Notes under the pieces: model-generated
Seen by the model: only the letters and a program-made list of their open reading frames with translations
Told to the model about the DNA's origin: nothing
Databases searched by the model: none
Program-made: the position numbers and the translations under genes
Assembly: GCA_902801585.1 (NCBI GenBank)
Contig: CADCIU010000092.1
Span: forward strand, 1-5,768
DNA length: 5,768 bases
Direction: 5' to 3'
DNA from: an uncultured Lachnospiraceae bacterium
Lineage (GTDB): Bacteria; Bacillota_A; Clostridia; Lachnospirales; Lachnospiraceae
Shown here: one piece after another, positions 1 through 4,337 of the stretch
Layout of the letters: each line of letters starts with the position of its first letter
How positions within the stretch are numbered: position 1 is the stretch's first letter

Positions 1-59
1 GAAAGCTAGGCGTTCTGACACCGAGGGAGAAGTACGAGCAATATATGGCGGCAGCATAA
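1..59 (+). CDS. C-terminal end of a probable IS transposase (5' part outside window)
   Basis: Reading from base 3, the plus strand encodes an 18-residue tail, KLGVLTPREKYEQYMAAA, closed by TAA at 57-59. The rest of the gene lies to the left of the window. The 'LG-x-L-[TS]-P-x-E' pattern close to the C-terminus is what DDE integrase-core transposases of the IS3 type commonly show just before they end. The gene runs convergently toward the pentose operon. It is followed within 80 bases by a sequence resembling an IS right end (111-135), which is the spacing expected for a transposase stop and its terminal repeat. What is seen is only the open frame and this short motif; the transposase identity is inferred. 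It could instead be the end of an unrelated protein, since 18 residues cannot settle a family. Confidence 0.42.
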   Translation, partial: KLGVLTPREKYEQYMAAA

Positions 60-92
60 AAACTGCCACCAGATCAAACAATCTGATGGCAG
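58..92 (-). terminator. Rho-independent terminator for the pentose operon
   Basis: Bases 63-74 (CTGCCACCAGAT) and 81-92 (ATCTGATGGCAG) form a 12-bp stem around a 6-base loop. Read on the minus strand, the one non-Watson-Crick position is a U·G wobble and the stem is followed at once by five U (bases 62-58), preceded by AAAATTTT. Read on the plus strand, the same position is an A·C mismatch and the first T run starts only four bases later, at 97. The structure therefore suits the minus-strand operon transcript better, though it may also stop the convergent transposase transcript. It lies about 110 bases beyond the transketolase C-subunit stop, inside the presumed insertion sequence. Confidence 0.7.
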
Positions 93-140
93 AAAATTTT
101 GTTTTTTTATTGTCTACTTGACGGGGAGCAGTCCAGATTT

Positions 141-174
141 TTCAATCCTATGCATCACTTAGTGCGACAGCCCC
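141..174. mobile_element. Possible second transposon end (CGACAGCCCC terminus)
   Basis: Between the presumed IS3-type end at 135 and the operon there is a stretch ending AGTGCGACAGCCCC at 174, equal to GGGGCTGTCGCACT on the minus strand. Termini of the form GGG(G)CTGTCNCA are common at the ends of IS1182/IS4-like elements in Firmicutes. A small palindrome, CACT-T-AGTG, sits at 156-164 just inside the end. If real, this is the outer edge of an older element into which the IS3-like element inserted, or of the single element present. The call rests on motif resemblance only; the partner end is not in the window. Confidence 0.3.
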
Positions 175-200
175 TTCTTTAATCTAATTTACTTAACTCA

Positions 201-1142
201 TCAGCTTTCTACAAACGCTTTAACCTGTTTGTACACGCCTTCTCCGTCCAGCATGTACTTGTGAAGCAGTTCTCCGGCAGATCCGGACTCGCCGAACTTG
301 TCGCGAACACCGATCCTGTACATCTTTGTCGGGCACTTCTCGGCCAGGCACTCTGCGACTGCGCCGCCAAGGCCGCCGATGATGTTATGCTCTTCCGCTG
401 TCACGACCTTGCCGGTCTTCATAGCGGTCTTCACGATCAGCTCCTCGTCCAGGGGCTTGATGGTGCAGATGTTAACTACTTCTGCGTCGATGCCGTCTTT
501 TGCAAGCATCTCTGCTGCCTCAAGGGCGGATGCCACGCACAGACCGTTTGCGATGATGCTCACATCCTTGCCTTCGCGGATAACGCTGCCCTTGCCGATC
601 TCGAACTTGTAATCATCATCAAAGACTACCGGCACCGGTGCGCGGCCGAAGCGCATATAGACCGGTCCGTCGTGCTCAACGGCCGCCCTGATGGCCTTTC
701 TGGCCTCTGTGTCATCGGCAGGGCACATGACGACCATACCGGGAATGGTTCTCATCAGCGCCAGGTCCTCCAGGCACTGGTGGGAAGCTCCGTCCTCACC
801 GACGGAGATACCTGCGTGGGTTGCGCCGATCTTCACGTTCAGGTGGGGGTAGCCGATGGAGTTGCGGACCTGCTCAAACGCGCGGCCTGCAGCGAACATT
901 GCGAAGGTACTCGCGAAGGGCACCATGCCCGCTGCCGCAAGGCCTGCCGCGATCGACATCATGTTGCCTTCTGCGATTCCGCAGTCGATGTGTCTGTCGG
1001 GATACGCCTTTTTGAAGACGCCTGTCTTGGTCGCTCCTGCGAGGTCTGCGTCCAGGACTACCAGATTCGGCATCTCCGCTCCCAGCTCCACCAGGGTGTT
1101 TCCGTAGCTGTCACGGGTAGCGATCTTTTTCACATCACTCAT
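201..1142 (-). CDS. Transketolase, C-terminal subunit (split transketolase)
   Basis: This 313-residue protein is the pyrimidine-binding plus C-terminal part of a thiamine-diphosphate transketolase, the partner of the N-terminal subunit encoded just upstream. The pair moves two-carbon ketol units between ketose and aldose phosphates in the non-oxidative pentose phosphate pathway, in the cytoplasm. Visible motifs are GIAEGNM (55-61), whose Glu58 matches the ThDP-activating glutamate, GEDGASHQ (115-122), RFGR (164-167), and the C-terminal-domain segments KPLD (229-232), EEHNIIGGLGGAVAE (250-264) and FGESG (283-287). The length is normal for the split form (about 310) and the chain looks intact. 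The ATG (1142-1140) overlaps the TGA of the N-subunit (1141-1139), so translation is probably coupled; GGTGAG and AGGA lie upstream within that gene. It is the last gene of the operon. 1-deoxyxylulose-5-phosphate synthase shares this fold but is a single longer chain. Confidence 0.95.
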   Translation of the reverse strand: MSDVKKIATRDSYGNTLVELGAEMPNLVVLDADLAGATKTGVFKKAYPDRHIDCGIAEGNMMSIAAGLAAAGMVPFASTFAMFAAGRAFEQVRNSIGYPHLNVKIGATHAGISVGEDGASHQCLEDLALMRTIPGMVVMCPADDTEARKAIRAAVEHDGPVYMRFGRAPVPVVFDDDYKFEIGKGSVIREGKDVSIIANGLCVASALEAAEMLAKDGIDAEVVNICTIKPLDEELIVKTAMKTGKVVTAEEHNIIGGLGGAVAECLAEKCPTKMYRIGVRDKFGESGSAGELLHKYMLDGEGVYKQVKAFVES

Positions 1143-1969
1143 AATGTCTCACCAATCCTTTCCAGATCTGCCATAGCGACCTTATACTGCTCCTCGTTGG
1201 GCGCCTTGCCGTGCCAGCCTACGTTGTTCTCCATAAACGAGACGCCTTTGCCCTTCGTGGTCTTGCAGATGATCGCCGTGGGCTGTCCCTTTACGGTCTT
1301 TGCTTCCGCAAACGCCGCTGCCAGCTGCTCGAAGTCATGGCCGTCTTCCACATTGATCACATGGAAATTGAAGGCCTCGAACTTCCTGTCGATCGGATAA
1401 GGGGAGTTGACTTCCTCGATGGTTCCGTCGATCTGAAGATTGTTGTTGTCCACGATCACGCAGAGGTTGTCGAGCTTTTTGGCTGCCGCGAACATGGAAG
1501 CCTCCCACACCTGGCCTTCCTGGATCTCACCGTCGCCCAGGAGTGTGTAGGTGCGGTAGTCCTTGTCCTGGAGCTTGGCCGCCAGTGCCATTCCGACTGC
1601 GCAGGAGATGCCCTGTCCCAGGGATCCCGAACTCATGTCGATGCCCGGCAGGTAGTGCATGGAGGGATGGCCCTGAAGACGCGCGCCGACATGGCGGAAT
1701 GTCTTCAGCTCTTCTCTGTCAAAAAATCCCCTCTCTGCCATAACGCCGTAAAGGCCGGGGCAGGTATGTCCCTTGGAGAGAACAAATCTGTCTCTGTCGG
1801 GGTTCTTCGGATCAGCGGGATTTACTTTCATCTCTTCCATATAGAGATAGGTGTAGATGTCCGCCGCGGAAAGGGATCCGCCCGGATGACCCGCTTTTGC
1901 GTAATAGACAGCGGTCACGATATTCTTTCTTACCTGGTTCGCTGTCTTCTTTAATTCCTGCACATTCAT
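1139..1969 (-). CDS. Transketolase, N-terminal subunit (split transketolase)
   Basis: This 276-residue protein is the pyrophosphate-binding half of transketolase. It holds the thiamine-diphosphate/metal site and needs the C-terminal subunit encoded next. Motifs in order are GHPGGSLSAADI (27-38), SKGH (65-68), GHPS (100-103), SSGSLGQGIS (113-122), the ThDP motif GDGEIQEGQVWEA (145-157) closed by NNN (175-177), TTKGKGVSFME (237-247) and WHGKAP (252-257). These cover the whole domain and the length is typical of split forms. The ATG is fixed by a strong AGGGAGGTG site six to seven bases upstream. The gene begins after a 90-base gap with a candidate promoter and cre-like site, so it may be expressed partly apart from the upstream sugar genes. 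Its place after a pentose isomerase and xylulokinase fits use of xylulose 5-phosphate as ketol donor. A role in another transketolase-based route cannot be excluded by sequence. Confidence 0.95.
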   Translation of the reverse strand: MNVQELKKTANQVRKNIVTAVYYAKAGHPGGSLSAADIYTYLYMEEMKVNPADPKNPDRDRFVLSKGHTCPGLYGVMAERGFFDREELKTFRHVGARLQGHPSMHYLPGIDMSSGSLGQGISCAVGMALAAKLQDKDYRTYTLLGDGEIQEGQVWEASMFAAAKKLDNLCVIVDNNNLQIDGTIEEVNSPYPIDRKFEAFNFHVINVEDGHDFEQLAAAFAEAKTVKGQPTAIICKTTKGKGVSFMENNVGWHGKAPNEEQYKVAMADLERIGETL

Positions 1970-1988
1970 TTGGCACCTCCCTGGCCGT

Positions 1989-2002
1989 AATAAACGCTTG
2001 CT
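1989..2002 (-). promoter_or_regulatory. cre-like operator (CcpA/LacI-family site)
   Basis: On the minus strand these bases read AGCAAGCGTTTATT. Against the catabolite-responsive element consensus TGAAARCGYTTWCW, 11 of 14 positions agree, including the central AAGCGTTT core around CG. It lies just downstream of the start point expected from the candidate promoter at 2011-2039 and about 20 bases before the transketolase N-subunit ATG, a position from which a bound repressor would block transcription. Carbon catabolite control of a pentose gene set is biologically sensible. Another LacI-family regulator could equally use such a site, and a chance match is possible. Confidence 0.4.
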
Positions 2003-2010
2003 CTCTTTAT

Positions 2011-2039
2011 TTTATATTTTAAATAACCGTATGTGAGAA
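2011..2039 (-). promoter_or_regulatory. Candidate internal sigma-A-type promoter for the transketolase genes
   Basis: On the minus strand, TTCTCA (2039-2034) and TATAAA (2016-2011) are separated by 17 bases and match the -35 and -10 consensus at 4/6 and 5/6 positions. Transcription would start near 2004, leaving a leader of about 35 bases with a strong ribosome binding site. The region is AT-rich compared with the flanking genes. An alternative overlapping pair is TTGCGA-17-TATTTA. Matches of this strength occur by chance in AT-rich gaps, so this is a candidate only. Confidence 0.4.
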
Positions 2040-2059
2040 TTTTCGCAAAACAACCGGTT

Positions 2060-3547
2060 TTATGCGAACGGATTCTCCGTAGGATAAGGAAGAGATGCAG
2101 GCTGGTTGTAGTTTATATCCTCCATCGGAACTCCGAGATACTTGAAGACCTCGAACAGCTCCTTGCCGTAGTGGCCGAACGCCACCGCGCCGTGGTGAGG
2201 ATAGTTCTTCTGGATCAGCACGTGGCGGTAGAAACGTCCCATCTCATGGATCGCGAATACGCCGATGCTGCCGAAGGATCTGGTCGCGACGGGAAGCACT
2301 TCACCTTCCGCCACATAAGCTCTGAGCTTGGCGTCAGCAGTGGACTGCAGGCGGTAGAAAGTGATCTTGCCGGGAGCGATATCGCCTTCGAGCGTTCCGT
2401 TGGTGACTTCCTCGGGAAGCGCGCGGGCCATGATCATCTGGTTCTTCATCTCGCAGGAAGCGAGCTTGCTGGAGCATGTGTTGCCGCAGTGGAAGCCCAT
2501 GAAGGTGTCCTTGTGCGTGTAAGGGAACTTGCCCTCGATCGACTCCTTGTACATATCCTTCGGGACGGAGTTGTTGATGTCCAGAAGAGTGACGGCATCC
2601 TGGGAGATACAGGTTCCGATATACTCGCTAAGCGCGCCGTAGATATCAACTTCGCAGGATACCGGGATGCCACGGCCGGTCAGACGGCTGTTGACATAGC
2701 AGGGAACAAAGCCGAACATGGTCTGGAATGCGGGCCAGCATTTGCCTGCGATCGCGACATGTTTGCGATAGCCTTTGTGTCCCTCGATCCAGTCAGTGAG
2801 GGTGAGCTCGTACTGGGCAAGTTTATTAAGGATCTGGGGCTTCTTGTTGCCTGCGCCGAGCTCTGCCGCCATATCCGCGACCACTTCGGGAATGCGGGGA
2901 TCGCCTTCGTGCTTGAGATATGCCTCGTACAGATCCAGCTCGGAATTCTCCTCGATCTCCACGCCGAGGTTGTAGAGCTGCTTGATCGGAGCGTTGCAGG
3001 CCAGGAAGTTCATGGGTCTGGGACCGAAGGAGATGATCTTGAGGTCGGACAGGCCGATGACTGCTCTTGCGATCGGAAGGAACCCGTGCATCATATCCGC
3101 GCAGTCCTCTGCATCGCCTACGGGATACTCGGGGATGTAGGCGCCGACATTGCGAAGGCGCAGGTTATAGCTCGCGTTGAGCATGCCGCAGTATGCGTCG
3201 CCGCGTCCCTGGACCAGGTCGTTCTGGGACTCCTCAGCTGCCGCGATGAACATCTTGGGACCTTCGAAGTGCTTTGCAAGAAGGGTCTCGGAGATCTCGG
3301 GGCCGAAGTTGCCGAGATAGACGCAGAGAGCGTTGCAGCCTGCAGCCTTGATGTCCGCAAGGGCCTGGACCATATGGATTTCGCTCTCGACGATGCAGAC
3401 GGGACACTCATAGATGTCCGCCTCGCTGTATTTTGCCTTATAGGCCTCTACAAGCGCTTTTCTGCGGTTCACGGAAAGACTCTCCGGGAAACAGTCGCGG
3501 CTGACAGCGACGATGCCAAGTTTCACTTCGGGAATGTTGGTAAACAT
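2060..3547 (-). CDS. L-fucose/L-arabinose isomerase family protein, probable D-xylose isomerase (XylA-II type)
   Basis: A 495-residue, apparently complete cytoplasmic sugar isomerase of the FucI/AraA fold. The family interconverts aldoses and ketoses with Mn2+. Visible features are an N-terminal Rossmann-like part (LGIVAVSRDCFPES, 10-23; CNALCVYLGNFGPE, 71-84), the mid-region SFGPRPMNF (173-181), and a C-terminal active-site region with SCEVDIYGALSEY (297-309), LLDINNS (321-327), GFHCGNTCSSKL (351-362) and YPHHGAVAFGHYG (449-461). Glu299, Asp323 and His451 or His452 have nearly the spacing of E. coli FucI metal ligands Glu337, Asp361 and His528 and are my proposed equivalents. The start follows GGAGGA seven to eight bases upstream. 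Lying between xylulokinase and transketolase, it should yield D-xylulose, so D-xylose is the likeliest substrate; I recall the C. acetobutylicum relative CAC2610 being shown to act as a xylose isomerase. D-lyxose, D-arabinose or L-fucose remain possible. The family is clear; the substrate is inferred. Confidence 0.88.
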   Translation of the reverse strand: MFTNIPEVKLGIVAVSRDCFPESLSVNRRKALVEAYKAKYSEADIYECPVCIVESEIHMVQALADIKAAGCNALCVYLGNFGPEISETLLAKHFEGPKMFIAAAEESQNDLVQGRGDAYCGMLNASYNLRLRNVGAYIPEYPVGDAEDCADMMHGFLPIARAVIGLSDLKIISFGPRPMNFLACNAPIKQLYNLGVEIEENSELDLYEAYLKHEGDPRIPEVVADMAAELGAGNKKPQILNKLAQYELTLTDWIEGHKGYRKHVAIAGKCWPAFQTMFGFVPCYVNSRLTGRGIPVSCEVDIYGALSEYIGTCISQDAVTLLDINNSVPKDMYKESIEGKFPYTHKDTFMGFHCGNTCSSKLASCEMKNQMIMARALPEEVTNGTLEGDIAPGKITFYRLQSTADAKLRAYVAEGEVLPVATRSFGSIGVFAIHEMGRFYRHVLIQKNYPHHGAVAFGHYGKELFEVFKYLGVPMEDINYNQPASLPYPTENPFA

Positions 3548-3584
3548 GTTTTTTCCTCCGTACTTAATTATTGATGGTTTATCT

Positions 3585-3600
3585 TTAGGGCGAACCCCTT
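3585..3600 (-). other. Small UUCG-loop hairpin in the leader of the isomerase gene
   Basis: The minus-strand transcript reads GGGG-UUCG-CCCU within this stretch, giving three G-C pairs and one G·U closed by a UUCG loop. It lies in the 81-base gap between the DUF4867 gene and the isomerase gene, about 40 bases before the isomerase ATG. No U tract follows, so it is not a terminator. It might protect or punctuate the message between the two cistrons, but a stem this short may be incidental. Confidence 0.25.
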
Positions 3601-3628
3601 GTATCCGTTAAGCTGTGATATCCTGCGC

Positions 3629-4267
3629 TCAATTAAGAGCAAGGTCAATGTTCGGTCCGGTCAGACGGACTAAGGCGCCTTGGCCCGCCTCTGCGCTGTC
3701 CGCATGGGCAAGCAGCCACTTATTGCGTGCCCACAGAAGGCTGTCTTCCGGGGTCTTTGCTTCAAAACCCTGCGGCATGTCAGTGTTGGTGCCCCAAGGG
3801 AGCGCTACCATAACACGAAAGCTTTCCGTGCTGTCGGTGCAGCAGGGAGCGTAGTGAAGCGTTGTCGCGAAGACTTCCACCAGAGTGCCGGCGGGGACCA
3901 AGAATGCTTTGACTTTAGAGGTGTCCAGGAATCCTTCTTCAATCTCATCCTGTTTGGCCAGAAGCAGAATGAAATCATCTCCACTGAGATTGAACTCACT
4001 GTCCCTGTGATACTCGAGGCAGTTCAGTTTGCGGTTATCTCCGCAGCACCAGCCCAGCTCTGTCGGCATTCCGCCAAAACAGTGATCACGGATCACTTCC
4101 GCTGCCGGGAGGTTCTGGAGCTTCGGTTCAGTCGGCACATATCCTGTGCCCTCAGGGAGAGGGATTTGCGAGAGAGCAGGCAGGATCTGTGCGACTGCAT
4201 CTTCAAGGCCTGTAACAACCTGGCCGTAGGATGCAAATAAAGGATCGTTTACGGAATATATGGTCAT
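3629..4267 (-). CDS. DUF4867 family protein (function unknown, cupin-like features)
   Basis: A 212-residue soluble protein that I recognise as DUF4867 from its pattern; the family has no established activity that I know of. There is no signal peptide or membrane segment. Conserved-looking stretches are FGGMPTELGWCCGDNRKLN (64-82), LEYHRDSEFN (84-93), DDFILLLAKQDEIE (97-110), VKAFLVPAGTLVEVFATTLHYAPC (119-142) and ARNKWLLAH (180-188). His87, Glu91, Glu131 and His138 fall where a cupin-type barrel would carry its metal ligands, and the VPAG/VE/LHYAP series resembles ureidoglycolate-lyase-like cupins. I infer a small metal-binding sugar or sugar-phosphate enzyme (epimerase, mutarotase or isomerase helper) or a sugar-binding accessory protein. 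The ATG follows AAGGAG about eight bases upstream. It sits 70 bases after xylB and 81 before the isomerase gene; the same three-gene order is, as I recall, present in C. acetobutylicum, arguing for a role in pentose entry. Family call good; function open. Confidence 0.8.
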   Translation of the reverse strand: MTIYSVNDPLFASYGQVVTGLEDAVAQILPALSQIPLPEGTGYVPTEPKLQNLPAAEVIRDHCFGGMPTELGWCCGDNRKLNCLEYHRDSEFNLSGDDFILLLAKQDEIEEGFLDTSKVKAFLVPAGTLVEVFATTLHYAPCCTDSTESFRVMVALPWGTNTDMPQGFEAKTPEDSLLWARNKWLLAHADSAEAGQGALVRLTGPNIDLALN

Positions 4268-4337
4268 GGCGATTTCTCCTTCGTAAAAATGATCAAATGG
4301 TCAATCGAATCTCTACAGGTCGCTTCGGGCAGGCTCT

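Larger units (their letters stand above)
1..135 (+). mobile_element. Right end of a probable IS3-family (IS150-group-like) insertion sequence
   Basis: The candidate terminal inverted repeat is 111-135. It begins TGTCTACTTGAC and ends GGGGAGCAGTCCA, so the putative element terminates in the CA dinucleotide typical of IS3-family ends. From memory, the right end of IS150 has the form GTCCAAC...GGGTGCAGTACA. The window shares the GTC start, the GGG-x-GCAGT-x-CA finish and the same length between them. Together with the transposase-like tail stopping at 59, this suggests bases 1-135 are the distal part of an insertion sequence transcribed toward the operon. The left end and the target-site duplication are outside the window, so neither element size nor activity can be judged. 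The family assignment is an inference from the terminal motif and the short protein tail. Confidence 0.5.

Noticed and set aside
261..1400. Plus-strand open frame of 379 codons opposite the transketolase genes
   Set aside because: It spans the junction of two clearly real minus-strand genes, shows no domain, and reads as an antisense shadow rich in Cys and His.
1211..1954. Plus-strand open frame of 247 codons opposite the transketolase N-subunit
   Set aside because: Antisense shadow with no motif; the opposite strand carries the intact thiamine-diphosphate signature.
2040..2061. Possible terminator hairpin (AAAAC...GTTTT, AACCGGTT) after the isomerase stop
   Set aside because: The stem is short and AT-rich, and no U tract follows in the minus-strand RNA. 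It is better regarded as a palindrome or operator candidate.
2033..3574. Long plus-strand open frame (513 codons) opposite the isomerase gene
   Set aside because: It is the antisense shadow of a well-conserved isomerase gene. It has no recognisable domains, its composition is odd, and the isomerase has a clear start, ribosome binding site and motifs.
4268..4337. Gap between xylB and the DUF4867 gene examined for a promoter or riboswitch
   Set aside because: TTGACC resembles a -35 element, but 17 bases later lies the Shine-Dalgarno AAGGAG rather than a -10 box. No strong stem is visible, so it is taken as a plain intercistronic spacer.
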